A stretch of DNA of 64,000 nt from Geodermatophilus normandii (GCF_003182485.1 NZ_QGTX01000001.1:2376001-2440000), one strand, 5' to 3'; counted from the first letter of the stretch, positions 27,282-36,595 are shown. The notes: generated by a model from the letters alone, not told the origin. Program-made: numbers and translations.

Positions 27282-27312
27282 GGACCCCGGGGGTCGTCGA
27301 CCTCCGGGGTCC
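27282..27312. terminator. Convergent terminator hairpin before rpmB
   Basis: GGACCCCGG (27282-27290) pairs with CCGGGGTCC (27304-27312), with an inner GGTC/GACC stem. It lies between the kinase-like gene (+) and rpmB (-) and can serve both. Confidence 0.75.
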
Positions 27313-27363
27313 GCCCGGCCGGGGCCGGGGCGTGCTCAGGGGCGGGGGCGCCGCCCGTGCGCA

Positions 27364-27555
27364 TCAGGCGCGAGCGACCTTGCCCGCGCGGATGCACGAG
27401 GTGCAGGCGTTGATGCGCTTGCGGTTGCCGGGGGCGACGAGCGCCCGCACCGACTGGATGTTCGGGTTCCAACGGCGCGGCGTGCGGCGGTGCGAGTGCG
27501 ACACCGACATACCGAAACCGGGCCCCTTGCCACAGACATCGCACACGGCAGCCAC
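27364..27555 (-). CDS. rpmB: 50S ribosomal protein L28
   Basis: A 63-residue ribosomal protein of the large subunit. It is the zinc-binding (C+) form: [11 protein letters not shown] at residues 5-15 and CTSC near residue 51. GTG 27555 is preceded by a GGGAG site. It stands alone between the kinase-like gene and the divergent DAK-type gene. Zinc-binding L28 copies are often replaced by Cys-free paralogues under zinc limitation; no Zur box was recognised here. Confidence 0.96.
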   Translation of the reverse strand: MAAVCDVCGKGPGFGMSVSHSHRRTPRRWNPNIQSVRALVAPGNRKRINACTSCIRAGKVARA

Positions 27556-27623
27556 GGTGGATCACTCCCAGGAGAATCGTTTGCAGACGGCGGCGCACGG
27601 ACGGCCACCGGAAGACCGTCGAC

Positions 27624-27629
27624 CAGTCT
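27624..27629 (-). promoter_or_regulatory. Candidate -10 element of rpmB
   Basis: On the minus strand TAGACT matches TANNNT, leaving a leader of about 62 bases before the GTG start. No convincing -35 was found. Confidence 0.4.
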
Positions 27630-27705
27630 AACCGTTCGCCGGGACGACCGTCGCCGAGGTCGCCGGGGCCGGTTTCCCGCGCCCGGCCCCGTCGGATCCC
27701 GCAGG

Positions 27706-27711
27706 TACCCT
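27706..27711 (+). promoter_or_regulatory. Candidate -10 element giving a leaderless DAK-type transcript
   Basis: TACCCT is followed by exactly 6 bases and then the GTG start, the spacing expected for a transcript that begins at the start codon. No ribosome-binding site is present. Confidence 0.5.
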
Positions 27712-27717
27712 CCGGCC

Positions 27718-29310
27718 GTGCTGCAGGCGCTCGACGACGCCGCGGTCGGCCAGTGGTGCCGTGCCGCGGTCACGGCGCTGTCCGGAGCCCGCAGCCGTCT
27801 CGACGACCTCAACGTGTTCCCCGTGCCCGACGGCGACACCGGCACCAACCTGCTGCTCACCGCGCAGGCCGCCGTCGCCGCCCTCGACGCGGCCGACGGC
27901 GAGCCGGCCTGGACCGCGCTGACCCGCGGCGCCGTCCTCGGGGCGCGGGGCAACAGCGGCACAATCCTCGCCCAGCTCCTGCGCGGCCTGTCCGACCAGC
28001 TCGCCGGCCGGGAGCCCGCCGACGGCCCCGACCTCGCCGCGGCGCTGCAGAAGGCCGCCGACACCGCCTACTCCGCGGTCGCCGACCCGGAGGAGGGGAC
28101 GCTGCTCACCGTCGCCCGCGCCGGTGGCGAGGCCGCCGTCACCGCCGTCGCCGACGGGCGCACCGCCCTGGCCGACGTCGTCACCGCCGCGGCCGACGGC
28201 GCGCGCACCGCGCTGGAGGCCACGCCCGGCCAGCTCGACGTGCTGCGCACCGCCGGGGTGGTCGACGCCGGCGGCGCCGGCCTCTGCGTGGTCCTCGACG
28301 CCCTGGTGGCCACCGTCACCGGCGTCGAGCCGGCGCGGTCACCGCTCGTGCCGCGCCGGACCCGGCCGGCCGACCCCGCGGCCGTTCCGCACCAGCCCCC
28401 GCCCGGGCCGGGCAGCGAGGTGCAGTACCTGCTCGCCGACGCCGACGAGGCCTCCGTCGCCGTCCTGCACACCCGGCTGGCCGCCCTCGGCGACAGCCTG
28501 GTGGTGGTCGGCGTCGACACCCCGTCCGGCCGGCAGTGGAACGTGCACGTGCACACCAACGACGTCGGCGGCGCCATCGAGGCCGGTATCGAGGCCGGCC
28601 GGCCGCACTCGATCGCGGTGACCCCGCTGGCACCGGTCCGTCCGCCCGCGCCGGTGCCCGGGCTGCGCGCCGTCGTCGCGGTGGTCCCGGGCGACGGGCT
28701 GGCGCAGCTGTTCTCCGGCGAGGGCGTGCGGGTGGTGCCGTGCGGTCCGGGGGGCGTCGACGAGGACGAGCTGCTGGCCGAGGTCGTCGCCTCGGGCGCG
28801 GGTGACGTCGTCGTGCTGCCCAACGACCCCGCGCTGACGCCGGTGGCCGCCCGCGCCGCCGACCGCGCCCGCGAGGCCGGCCGCGACGTCGCCGTCGTCC
28901 CCACCCGCTCCCCGGTGCAGGGGCTGGCCGCCATCGCCGTCGCCGACCCCACCCGCCGCTTCGGCGACGACGTCATCGCGATGGCCGAGGCCGCCGCCGC
29001 GACCCGCTGGGCCGAGGTCACCGTCGCCGCCTCCGACGCCCTCACCAGCGCCGGCCCGTGCCGCGCGGGCGACGCCCTCGGCGCGGCGGAGGGCGACGTC
29101 GTGGTGGTGGGGCGCGACCTCGCGGCGGTGGCGTGCGAGCTGCTCGACCGGCTGCTGTCGGCCGGCGGGGAGATGGCCACCCTCGTCGTCGGCCCCGACC
29201 CCGCGCTCGGCGACACGGTCTGCGCGCACCTGTCCGGTGCGCACCCGACGGTCGAGGTCGTCCGGTACGACGCCGGTGCGGTGATCCCGCTGCAGGTGGG
29301 GGTGGAGTAG
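27718..29310 (+). CDS. DAK2-domain (YloV/FakA-like) protein
   Basis: A 530-residue protein. The N-terminal DAK2/DhaL nucleotide-binding domain is clear: NVFPVPDGDTGTNL (about 35-48), GARGNSGTILAQLLRG, and EGTLLTVARAGGEAA. A DegV-like C-terminal region follows. In other bacteria this architecture is the kinase half of the fatty-acid kinase FakA. The position before recG is conserved in Actinobacteria and Firmicutes. recG starts 2 bases after its stop. Confidence 0.87.
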   Translation: MLQALDDAAVGQWCRAAVTALSGARSRLDDLNVFPVPDGDTGTNLLLTAQAAVAALDAADGEPAWTALTRGAVLGARGNSGTILAQLLRGLSDQLAGREPADGPDLAAALQKAADTAYSAVADPEEGTLLTVARAGGEAAVTAVADGRTALADVVTAAADGARTALEATPGQLDVLRTAGVVDAGGAGLCVVLDALVATVTGVEPARSPLVPRRTRPADPAAVPHQPPPGPGSEVQYLLADADEASVAVLHTRLAALGDSLVVVGVDTPSGRQWNVHVHTNDVGGAIEAGIEAGRPHSIAVTPLAPVRPPAPVPGLRAVVAVVPGDGLAQLFSGEGVRVVPCGPGGVDEDELLAEVVASGAGDVVVLPNDPALTPVAARAADRAREAGRDVAVVPTRSPVQGLAAIAVADPTRRFGDDVIAMAEAAAATRWAEVTVAASDALTSAGPCRAGDALGAAEGDVVVVGRDLAAVACELLDRLLSAGGEMATLVVGPDPALGDTVCAHLSGAHPTVEVVRYDAGAVIPLQVGVE

Positions 29311-29312
29311 GC

Positions 29313-31508
29313 GTGGCGGTGACCCTGGACACCGACCTGGCGCGCGTGCTGGGCGCCAAGACGGCCAAGGCGATGGCCGAGTCCCTCGAGCTGCACACCG
29401 TCCGCGACCTGCTGCGCCACTACCCGCGGCGCTACGCCACGCGCGGGGAGATGACCCGGCTCGACGACCTGCAGGTCGGCGACCGCGTGACCGTGCTCGC
29501 GCAGGTCCGCCGGGTGGTCAGCCGGAAGATGCGCAGCCGGCCCGGCACGCTCACCGAGGTCACCGTCGGCGACGGCGCCGGCGAGATGCAGCTGGTGTTC
29601 TTCAACCGGCGGCACGGCCAGCTCCAGCAGGGTGCCTGGGGGCTGTTCGCCGGCACGGTCGGCCAGTACCGCAACAGCAAGCAGTTCGCCCACCCGGACT
29701 TCCACCTCATCACCGGTGACGACGACGAGGACTGGGCCCGCGCGCTCATCCCGATCTACCCGGCGAGCAAGGACGTCTCCAGCTGGGTGATCCAGAAGTC
29801 GGTCCGCCTGCTGCTCGACGCCTCCGGCGGCTTCGGCTTCGTCACCGACCCGCTCCCGGCGGACCTGCGCACCCGCCACGGCCTGCTCAGCCTCCCCGCC
29901 GCCCTCCTCGACATCCACCGGCCCACGACCGCCGACGACGTGGAGCGCGCCGGGGAGCGGCTGAAGTGGGACGAGGCGCTCACCCTGCAGCTGGTGCTCG
30001 CCGCCCGCCGCCGCGCCGCCGCCCTGGAACCCGGCACCGCCCGCCCACGGGGGAGCGGCGGCCTGCTCGACGCCGTCGACGCCGCGCTGCCCTTCGCCCT
30101 CACCGAGGGGCAGCGGGCCGTGGGGGAGGAGCTCGCCGCGGAGCTGGCCCGCGACTCCCCCATGCACCGGCTGCTGCAGGGCGAGGTCGGCTCGGGCAAG
30201 ACCGTCGTCGCGCTGCGGGCCATGGCCCAGGTCGTCGACGCCGGCGGGCAGGCCGCGCTGCTCGCGCCCACCGAGGTCCTGGCCGCGCAGCACGCCCGGA
30301 GCATCTCGGCGATGCTCGGTCCGCTCGCCCGCGCCGGGGAGCTCGACGGCGACCCCGCGGGCACCAAGGTCGTGCTGCTCACCGGCTCGCTCAAGGCCGC
30401 CGCCCGCCGGGCCGCGCGCGCCGCGGTGGCCGACGGCAGCGCCGGCATCGTCGTCGGCACCCACGCGCTGCTGCAGGAGGGCGTCGACTTCGCCGACCTC
30501 GGCCTGGTCGTCGTCGACGAGCAGCACCGCTTCGGCGTCGAGCAGCGCGACGCCCTGCGCGCGAAGGGCACCCGCCCGCCGCACGTGCTGGTGATGACCG
30601 CCACGCCGATCCCGCGCACGGTCGCGATGACCGTCTACGGCGACCTGGAGACCTCGGTGCTGCGCCAGCTGCCCAGCGGCCGCGGCGGCGTGGCCAGCTC
30701 GGTGGTCCCGGTCAGCGACAAGCCCGCGTGGCTCGACCGTGCCTGGGAGCGGTTGCGCGAGGAGGTCGGCGCCGGCCGGCAGGCCTACGTCGTCTGCCCG
30801 CGGATCGGCGACGACGACACCGGCAGCGCGGAGACCGACGCCCCCGAGGACGCCGACGGGGCCCCGCAGAAGGGCGGGGGCGAGGACGACCGGCGCCCGC
30901 CGCTGGCCGTCCTGGACGTCGCCGAGGCGCTGCGCGAGGGCCCGCTGGCCGGGCTGCGCATCGACGTCCTGCACGGCCGGCTCACGCCCGAGGACAAGGA
31001 GGCGCGCATGCGCGCCTTCGCCTCCGGCGAGACGCAGGTCCTCGTCGCCACGACGGTCGTCGAGGTCGGCGTCGACGTGCCCAACGCCACCGTGATGGTC
31101 GTCATGGACGCCGACCGCTTCGGCGTCAGCCAGCTGCACCAGCTGCGCGGCCGGGTCGCCCGCGGCGCGCACCGGGGCCTGTGCCTGCTGGTCACCGAGG
31201 CCCGCGAGACGACGGCGACCGGGCAGCGGCTGGCCGCGGTCGCCGGCACCTCCGACGGCTTCGAGCTGGCCCGCCTGGACCTCGAGACCCGCCGCGAGGG
31301 CGACGTCCTCGGCGCCGCCCAGTCCGGCAGGCGCTCGACGCTGCGGCTGCTGTCCCTGCTGGAGGACGAGGAGCTCATCGCCGCGGCCCGCGCGGAGGCG
31401 ACCGAGCTGCTGGCCACCGGCGGCGGCCTGGCCGACCACCCGGGCCTCGCCGCCGAGGTGGCCGCGCTCGCCACCGACGAGCGCGCCGACTACCTCGAGA
31501 AGGCGTGA
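29313..31508 (+). CDS. recG: ATP-dependent DNA helicase RecG
   Basis: Superfamily 2 helicase that rewinds and branch-migrates stalled forks. The protein has 731 residues. An N-terminal wedge/OB domain is followed by Walker A GEVGSGKT near residue 290, the DEQHR box, TATPIPRT and the QLHQLRGRVARG motif VI. An acidic insert (about residues 505-530) lies before the last helicase domain. GTG 29313 is chosen; GTG 29319 is also possible. It overlaps rsmD as GTGA. Confidence 0.96.
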   Translation: MAVTLDTDLARVLGAKTAKAMAESLELHTVRDLLRHYPRRYATRGEMTRLDDLQVGDRVTVLAQVRRVVSRKMRSRPGTLTEVTVGDGAGEMQLVFFNRRHGQLQQGAWGLFAGTVGQYRNSKQFAHPDFHLITGDDDEDWARALIPIYPASKDVSSWVIQKSVRLLLDASGGFGFVTDPLPADLRTRHGLLSLPAALLDIHRPTTADDVERAGERLKWDEALTLQLVLAARRRAAALEPGTARPRGSGGLLDAVDAALPFALTEGQRAVGEELAAELARDSPMHRLLQGEVGSGKTVVALRAMAQVVDAGGQAALLAPTEVLAAQHARSISAMLGPLARAGELDGDPAGTKVVLLTGSLKAAARRAARAAVADGSAGIVVGTHALLQEGVDFADLGLVVVDEQHRFGVEQRDALRAKGTRPPHVLVMTATPIPRTVAMTVYGDLETSVLRQLPSGRGGVASSVVPVSDKPAWLDRAWERLREEVGAGRQAYVVCPRIGDDDTGSAETDAPEDADGAPQKGGGEDDRRPPLAVLDVAEALREGPLAGLRIDVLHGRLTPEDKEARMRAFASGETQVLVATTVVEVGVDVPNATVMVVMDADRFGVSQLHQLRGRVARGAHRGLCLLVTEARETTATGQRLAAVAGTSDGFELARLDLETRREGDVLGAAQSGRRSTLRLLSLLEDEELIAAARAEATELLATGGGLADHPGLAAEVAALATDERADYLEKA

Positions 31509-32059
31509 CGCGCCTGATCTCCGGCGTCGCCGGGGGACGGCGGCTGAAGGTGCCGCCCAGCGGCGTGCGGCCCACCGGCGACCGGGCCCGCGAGGGCCTG
31601 TTCAACAGCCTCGGCACCCTGCTCGACCTCGACGGCGCCCGCGTCCTCGACCTCTACGCCGGCTCGGGGGCGCTGGGCCTCGAGGCGCTCTCCCGCGGCG
31701 CGGCGGAGGTCGTGCTCGTCGAGAACGGCCCGCGGGTGCTGCCGGTGCTGCGCGCCAACGTCGCCGCCGTCGGCCTGCCCGGCGCGCGCGTGGTCGCCGG
31801 GTCGGTGCCCACGGTCGTCGGCGGCGCGCCGCCGGCCCGCTTCGACCTCGTGCTCGCCGACCCGCCGTACGCCGTGCCCGCCGAGGACGTGACCGGCGTG
31901 CTCACCGCGCTGGTCACGGGCGGGTGGCTCGCCCGGGACGCGGTCGTCGTCGTCGAGCGGTCCTCCCGCGACGAGCCCTTCGCGTGGCCGACACCCCTCA
32001 CCGGGATCCGCGACCGCCGTTACGGAGAGGCCCTGCTCCGGTACGGTCGCCTCCCGTGA
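31505..32059 (+). CDS. rsmD: 16S rRNA (guanine966-N2)-methyltransferase
   Basis: A 184-residue SAM-dependent methyltransferase. Motif I is VLDLYAGSGALGLEALSRGA (about 50-69) and the catalytic motif IV is LADPPY near residue 120. RLISGVAGGRRL begins the protein as in other RsmD proteins. It is coupled by 4-base overlaps to recG upstream and to coaD downstream, the standard actinobacterial order. Confidence 0.95.
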   Translation: MTRLISGVAGGRRLKVPPSGVRPTGDRAREGLFNSLGTLLDLDGARVLDLYAGSGALGLEALSRGAAEVVLVENGPRVLPVLRANVAAVGLPGARVVAGSVPTVVGGAPPARFDLVLADPPYAVPAEDVTGVLTALVTGGWLARDAVVVVERSSRDEPFAWPTPLTGIRDRRYGEALLRYGRLP

Positions 32060-32535
32060 GGCGAGCGGTGTGTCCCGGGTCCTTCGACCCGGTCACCAAC
32101 GGCCACGTCGACGTCATCGCCCGCGCCGCCGCGCTCTACGACGAGCTCGTGGTCGCCGTGCTGGTCAACCCCGGCAAGGCCGGGCTGTTCGCCGTCGACG
32201 AGCGCATGGAGCTGCTGCGCGAGGCGGTCGCCGACCTGCCCAACGTCGTCGTCGACAGCTTCAGCGGCCTGCTGGTCGACTACTGCCGCAGCCACGACGT
32301 CCCGGTGGTGGTCAAGGGCCTGCGGGCGGTCGGCGACTTCGAGTACGAGCTGCAGATGGCGCAGATGAACCGCGAGCTGGCCGGCGTCGAGACGCTGTTC
32401 GTGCCCACGGCCCCGCAGGTCGGCCACCTGTCCTCCAGCCTGGTCAAGCAGATCGCGACCTTCGGCGGCGACGTCTCCCGGCTGGTGCCCAAGGGCGTCC
32501 TCGACCGGCTCCTGGCCAAGCGGGCGGAGCCGTGA
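32056..32535 (+). CDS. coaD: Phosphopantetheine adenylyltransferase
   Basis: Transfers AMP to 4'-phosphopantetheine, the penultimate step to coenzyme A. The protein has 159 residues, exact for the family. CPGSFDPVTNGHVDVIARA (about 6-24) includes the TxGH nucleotidyltransferase motif, and KGLRAVGDFEYELQMAQMN, then SSSLVKQIA, are typical. The GTG start overlaps rsmD, and the end overlaps the coiled-coil gene. Confidence 0.97.
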   Translation: MRRAVCPGSFDPVTNGHVDVIARAAALYDELVVAVLVNPGKAGLFAVDERMELLREAVADLPNVVVDSFSGLLVDYCRSHDVPVVVKGLRAVGDFEYELQMAQMNRELAGVETLFVPTAPQVGHLSSSLVKQIATFGGDVSRLVPKGVLDRLLAKRAEP

Positions 32536-33221
32536 CCGAGGTCGTCTACCGGCTGTACGAGACCGTCGACGAGCTGAGCCGGGTCATCGAGAACGCCCGC
32601 AGCGTGCCCATGTCGGGCTCGTGCATGGTGCCGCGCGACCACCTGCTCGACCTGCTCGACGACCTGCGCGAGAACCTGCCCGACGAGGTGCACGCCGCCG
32701 GCGCGATCGTCGAGCAGCGCACCGAGATCCTCGAGCAGGCGCAGGCCGAGGCCGAGCAGCTCACCGGCCGCACCCGCGAGGAGGCCGACCGGCTGGTCGC
32801 CGCCGCGCGCCGCCAGCGCGAGGAGGTCCTCGGCACCGCCCGCCGGCAGCGCGACGAGATCCTCGCCCGCGCCCAGGCCGAGGCCGAGGGCCTGCTCGCC
32901 CAGGCCGAGGCGGAGGCCGACCGGCTGGTCGCCGACGCGCAGGCCCACCACGAGGCGGTGCTCGCCGACGCGCAGGCGCGGCAGGCGGAGCTGCTCGCGG
33001 CCGCGCAGGCCGAGCACGAGCGGCTGGTCACCGAGACCGAGGTCTACCGCGGCGCGGTGAGCCGCTCCGACGAGCTCGGCGCGCAGACCGTCGCCGAGGT
33101 CAACCGGATGCGCGCCGAGGTCGACGAGTACGTCGACACCCGGCTGGCCGACTTCGGCACCACGCTGGAGCGGATGCTGCGCTCGGTCGAGAAGGCACGC
33201 GAGACGCTCAGGGACCCCTAG
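32532..33221 (+). CDS. SepIVA-like coiled-coil protein
   Basis: A 229-residue, largely helical protein. The first about 55 residues (YRLYETVDELSRVIENARSV, then VPRDHLLDLLDDLRENLPDE) form a DivIVA-like head. Residues about 60-180 are a long Ala/Glu/Gln-rich coiled coil with repeated QAEAE and ADAQA patterns. Both position (after coaD, before DUF177 and rnc) and shape match Rv2927c, the mycobacterial septation factor SepIVA. A role at the division septum is inferred from that homologue. Confidence 0.83.
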   Translation: MTEVVYRLYETVDELSRVIENARSVPMSGSCMVPRDHLLDLLDDLRENLPDEVHAAGAIVEQRTEILEQAQAEAEQLTGRTREEADRLVAAARRQREEVLGTARRQRDEILARAQAEAEGLLAQAEAEADRLVADAQAHHEAVLADAQARQAELLAAAQAEHERLVTETEVYRGAVSRSDELGAQTVAEVNRMRAEVDEYVDTRLADFGTTLERMLRSVEKARETLRDP

Positions 33222-33327
33222 GAGAACCCCGCTGCCCCCCACGCCTCGCCGACGCTCGGCGCGGGACCCCGCAGCGCGGCCGCCTCCGGTCCCTCACCGG
33301 GACGGACGGCCACTGGCGCGGATCGGG

Positions 33328-33333
33328 TAGTCT
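33328..33333 (+). promoter_or_regulatory. Candidate -10 element before DUF177-rpmF
   Basis: TAGTCT fits TANNNT and would start a transcript about 60 bases before the DUF177 ATG, giving the DUF177-rpmF-rnc-mutM group its own promoter. Confidence 0.4.
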
Positions 33334-33400
33334 CGGTTGCTGGTCCGCCGGTGACCTCCCCGGACCGGATCCCCTCCCACTGACGACCGCGAGTACCGAC

Positions 33401-34021
33401 ATGCCTGCCGCACCGCACCGCTCAGGCGCCGCGTCCCCGGACGCCCGGCGTCCCGCCGCCAACCCCTGGGCCGTGGAACTCCGCGAGCTCGGCCGCCGCG
33501 CCGGCTCGATGCAGGAGCTCGACCGCACCCTGCCCGCGCCCGCGGGCTGGCGGCTCGAGCTCATCGGCGTCCCCGAGGGCGCGCCCGTGCACCTGCGGCT
33601 GCGCCTGGAGTCGGTCATGGAGGGCGTGCTCGTCTCCGGGAACGTCGACGTGCCCGTCGAGGGCCAGTGCGCGCGCTGCCTGGACCCGGTCGAGGACACC
33701 CTCGAGCTCGACGTCCAGGAGCTCTACGCCTACCCGGGCAGCACCACCGAGGCCACCAGCGAGGAGGACGAGGTCCGCCTCGTCGAGGGCGAGCGCATCG
33801 ACCTCGAGCCGATGGTCCGCGACACCGTCGTCCTCGCCCTGCCCCTCTCGCCCACCTGCTCCGAGGACTGTGCCGGCCTGTGCTCCGGCTGTGGCCAGCG
33901 CCTCGACGACCTGCCGGCCGACCACTCCCACGAGCTGGTCGACCCCCGCTGGGCCGGCCTCGCCGGCCGTTTCACCACCGGAGCGGTCGACGACCGTCCG
34001 GGCGACCCTGAGGAGAACTGA
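33401..34021 (+). CDS. DUF177 (YceD-like) metal-binding protein
   Basis: A 206-residue protein of the YceD/DUF177 family, almost always encoded before rpmF and implicated in 23S rRNA accumulation. The conserved [10 protein letters not shown] motif is near residue 90, and a second Cys cluster [12 protein letters not shown] near residue 160 suggests zinc binding. The N-terminal 25 residues are Ala/Pro-rich and variable. ATG 33401 fits the start of conservation. rpmF begins 2 bases after its stop. Confidence 0.92.
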   Translation: MPAAPHRSGAASPDARRPAANPWAVELRELGRRAGSMQELDRTLPAPAGWRLELIGVPEGAPVHLRLRLESVMEGVLVSGNVDVPVEGQCARCLDPVEDTLELDVQELYAYPGSTTEATSEEDEVRLVEGERIDLEPMVRDTVVLALPLSPTCSEDCAGLCSGCGQRLDDLPADHSHELVDPRWAGLAGRFTTGAVDDRPGDPEEN

Positions 34022-34023
34022 CC

Positions 34024-34203
34024 GTGGCCGTCCCGAAGCGGAAGATGTCCCGCGCCAACACCCGCGCCCGCCGGTCGCAGTGGAAGGCGAGCGCCCCCAC
34101 GCTCTCGCCCTGCCCGAACCGCGCCTGCGGCCAGCTCAAGCCGCCGCACCAGGCCTGCCCGAACTGCGGCCAGCACGCCGGCCGTCAGGTCCTGTCGGTC
34201 TGA
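34024..34203 (+). CDS. rpmF: 50S ribosomal protein L32
   Basis: A 59-residue large-subunit protein starting [20 protein letters not shown]. The zinc ligands are present, but the first pair is spaced CPNRAC (CX4C) rather than the usual CxxC; the second pair is CPNC. GTG 34024 lies two bases after the DUF177 stop. Co-transcription with DUF177 and rnc is the conserved arrangement. Confidence 0.95.
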   Translation: MAVPKRKMSRANTRARRSQWKASAPTLSPCPNRACGQLKPPHQACPNCGQHAGRQVLSV

Positions 34204-34228
34204 CCCGGCACTGACCGGGACACCTGGG

Positions 34229-35017
34229 GTGGGCAGCGACGCCCGCACGCCGGTCATCCCCGACGGCGGGTCGCCGGCGGGGCAGGCCCACGCCGACCGC
34301 GCGGCCGCCTGGCTGCTCGACGCCCTCGGCGTCGAGCTGCCCGGCGGCCTGCTGGCGCTGGCGCTGACCCACCGCTCGTACGCCTACGAGAACGGCGGCC
34401 TGCCCACCAACGAGCGCCTGGAGTTCCTGGGCGACGCGGTCCTCGGCCTGGTCGTCACCGACGAGCTCTACCGCAGCCAGCCCGGCCTCCCCGAGGGCCG
34501 GCTGGCGAAGCTGCGCGCCTCGGTGGTGAACATGACCTCGCTCGCCGGCGTCGCCCGGCGGCTGGGCGCCGGGGGCCTCGGTCCGCACCTGCTGCTGGGC
34601 CGCGGCGAGGAGACCACCGGCGGCCGGGAGAAGGACTCGATCCTCGCCGACGCGCTCGAGGCCCTGATCGGCGCGGTGCACCTGGGCCGGGGCCTCGACA
34701 CCGCCGGCGCGATCGTGCACCGCCTGTTCGACCCGCTGCTGGTGGAGTCCGCGACCCGCGGTGCCGGCCTGGACTGGAAGACCAGCCTGCAGGAGCTCGG
34801 CGCCGCCCGCGGCCTCGGCGCCCCCGTCTACGACGTCACCGACGAGGGCCCGCCGCACGCCAAGACCTTCACCGCCGCCGTCTCGCTGGCCGGCGTCGTG
34901 CGCGGCCGCGGCCGCGGGCGCACGAAGAAGGCCGCCGAGCAGGAGGCCGCCGAGGCCGCGTGGCGCGCCGTCTCCGCCGACGGGCCGTCCGCCGCCCGGA
35001 CCCCCGCCGGGGACTGA
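34229..35017 (+). CDS. rnc: Ribonuclease III
   Basis: Cleaves double-stranded RNA in rRNA processing. The protein has 262 residues. The endonuclease signature [14 protein letters not shown] is near residue 65, and the second acidic cluster [15 protein letters not shown] near residue 135. The C-terminal double-stranded-RNA-binding domain ends in [16 protein letters not shown]. The N-terminal 25 residues are an extra tail. GTG 34229 is used, and mutM follows after 3 bases. Confidence 0.96.
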   Translation: MGSDARTPVIPDGGSPAGQAHADRAAAWLLDALGVELPGGLLALALTHRSYAYENGGLPTNERLEFLGDAVLGLVVTDELYRSQPGLPEGRLAKLRASVVNMTSLAGVARRLGAGGLGPHLLLGRGEETTGGREKDSILADALEALIGAVHLGRGLDTAGAIVHRLFDPLLVESATRGAGLDWKTSLQELGAARGLGAPVYDVTDEGPPHAKTFTAAVSLAGVVRGRGRGRTKKAAEQEAAEAAWRAVSADGPSAARTPAGD

Positions 35018-35020
35018 GCC

Positions 35021-35923
35021 GTGCCCGAGCTGCCCGAGGTCGAGGTGGTGCGGCGCGGCCTGGAGCGCTGGGTCGCCGGGCGCACGGTGGCCGCCGTCGA
35101 GGTGCACCACCCCCGCGCGGTCCGCCGGCACCTCGAGGGCGCCGAGCACTTCGTCGCCGCGCTCACCGGCCGCACGGTCACCGCCGCGCACCGCCGCGGC
35201 AAGTACCTGTGGCTGCCGCTGGCCGAGGCCGACGGCGCGCCCGCCGGCCGGGCGCTGGTCGCCCACCTCGGCATGAGCGGGCAGCTGCTGGTGGAGAAGC
35301 CGTCCCAGCCCGACGAGGTCCACCTGCGGGCCCGGTTCACCTTCACCGACGGCGGCCGCGAGCTGCGCTTCGTCGACCAGCGGACGTTCGGCGGGCTGGC
35401 CGTGGAGGAGTGCGCCGGGGGCGGCGGGGTGGGCGAGGACGTGGCGGAGCGCATCCCGCAGCGCCTGGCGCACATCGCCATCGACCCGCTGGACCCCTCC
35501 TTCGACGAGGCGGGCTTCACCGCGGCGCTGCGCCGGCGCAGGACCGAGGTCAAGCGGGCGCTGCTGGACCAGACGCTGGTCGGCGGCGTCGGCAACATCT
35601 ACGCCGACGAGTCGCTGTGGCGCGCCCGCCTGCACGGCGCCCGGCCCACCGACAAGCTGACCCGCGCCCAGGTCGCCGACCTGCTCGACGGCGTGCGCAG
35701 CGTGCTCGGCGAGGCGCTGGCGCAGGGCGGCACCTCGTTCGACTCCCTGTACGTCGACGTCAACGGCCAGAGCGGCTACTTCTCCCGGTTCCTCGCCGTC
35801 TACGGCCAGGAGGACCGGCCCTGCCCGCGCTGCGGCACGCCGGTCGTCCGGGAGTCGTTCACGAACCGGTCGAGCTACAGCTGCCCGACGTGCCAGCCCC
35901 GCCCGCGGATCCGCAGGTCGTGA
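35021..35923 (+). CDS. mutM: Formamidopyrimidine-DNA glycosylase
   Basis: Removes 8-oxoguanine and other oxidised purines. The protein has 300 residues. The catalytic N-terminus [14 protein letters not shown] (Pro2, Glu3), HLGMSGQLL, the [15 protein letters not shown] helix and the zinc finger CPRC...CPTC at the C-terminus are all present. The end overlaps acyP by 4 bases. Confidence 0.96.
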   Translation: MPELPEVEVVRRGLERWVAGRTVAAVEVHHPRAVRRHLEGAEHFVAALTGRTVTAAHRRGKYLWLPLAEADGAPAGRALVAHLGMSGQLLVEKPSQPDEVHLRARFTFTDGGRELRFVDQRTFGGLAVEECAGGGGVGEDVAERIPQRLAHIAIDPLDPSFDEAGFTAALRRRRTEVKRALLDQTLVGGVGNIYADESLWRARLHGARPTDKLTRAQVADLLDGVRSVLGEALAQGGTSFDSLYVDVNGQSGYFSRFLAVYGQEDRPCPRCGTPVVRESFTNRSSYSCPTCQPRPRIRRS

Positions 35924-36192
35924 GCGCCCTGCGGGTGCGCGTGCTGGTCTCCGGGCACGTGCAGGGCGTCGGCTACCGGTGGTTCGTGCGCGGTCTGGCG
36001 GAGGGCGCCGGGCTGGCGGGGTGGGCCCGCAACCTGCCCGACGGCCGGGTCGAGGTCGAGCTCGAGGGGCCCGGCGACGACGTCCGCGCCGTCGTGGCGG
36101 CGCTCGACGGGCCGGGCGCTCCGGGCCGGGTGACCGGCGTGGCGCAGGAGGACCGTCCGGTACAGGGGGGCCGCGGCTTCACCACCGCGTGA
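35920..36192 (+). CDS. acyP: Acylphosphatase
   Basis: A 90-residue enzyme that hydrolyses acyl phosphates. The phosphate-binding [19 protein letters not shown] loop carries the catalytic Arg, and the Asn lies in [19 protein letters not shown] 35920 overlaps the mutM stop as GTGA. It is a common member of the rnc-mutM-smc cluster in Actinobacteria. Confidence 0.93.
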   Translation: MSALRVRVLVSGHVQGVGYRWFVRGLAEGAGLAGWARNLPDGRVEVELEGPGDDVRAVVAALDGPGAPGRVTGVAQEDRPVQGGRGFTTA

Positions 36193-36236
36193 CGAAGGCG
36201 ACATCCCCCCGACACGGCGACGCCCTGCTCCTGCCG

Positions 36237-36273
36237 TTGACCAGCGTGTCCGGGGGTGTCACCCTGGGGACAC
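36237..36273 (+). promoter_or_regulatory. Candidate promoter overlapping a 28-bp near-palindrome
   Basis: TTGACC (36237-36242) is 17 bases from CACCCT (36260-36265). A dyad lies across it: GTGTCC (36246-36251) with GGACAC (36268-36273), and inside these GGGTG with CACCC (36254-36264). It could be an operator or an RNA hairpin for the downstream coiled-coil gene and smc. Confidence 0.45.
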
Positions 36274-36342
36274 CGAGCCCGCGCCGACCGACCTCTCGGG
36301 GCGGCGGGCACCCCCTCTCGCTGTCGAAAGGCCGTTTTCGCC

Positions 36343-36534
36343 ATGGCCAAGGCCCTCTTCGGTTCCGTCGTATCGCCCGCGGAGCTCCGCGTGATGGACG
36401 AGAACGCGGCGCTGCGCGCCAAGGTGCGCCGCCTGGAGCAGGAGCTGACCGAGCTGCGCGCCCAGCGGGACGCCGTCATCGCCCACGAGCTGCTCAGCCT
36501 GACCCGCGACAAGGCCGAGCCCGCGCTGGCGTAA
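36343..36534 (+). CDS. Short coiled-coil protein upstream of smc
   Basis: A 63-residue product. MAKALFGSVVSPAELRVMDEN is followed by a predicted coiled coil (RAKVRRLEQELTELRAQRD, about 26-44) and a charged tail. ATG 36343 is preceded by AAAGG at a distance of about 10 bases. No family name was recognised. It has its own candidate promoter and lies 70 bases before smc. Confidence 0.75.
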   Translation: MAKALFGSVVSPAELRVMDENAALRAKVRRLEQELTELRAQRDAVIAHELLSLTRDKAEPALA

Positions 36535-36589
36535 GCGCCCCGCCGGTCCTCTGCGCACCGACCGTCCCGGCCCTCTGCGCCGCCGGGAC

Positions 36590-36595
36590 TAGGCT
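36590..36595 (+). promoter_or_regulatory. Candidate -10 element of smc (short-leader transcript)
   Basis: TAGGCT fits TANNNT and lies 9 bases before the GTG of smc. The mRNA would have almost no leader, and no ribosome site is visible. Confidence 0.45.

Noticed and set aside
28068-31439. Long minus-strand open frame opposite recG and the DAK-type gene
   Set aside because: Same GC-driven effect; composition is not protein-like, and it covers three well supported plus-strand genes.
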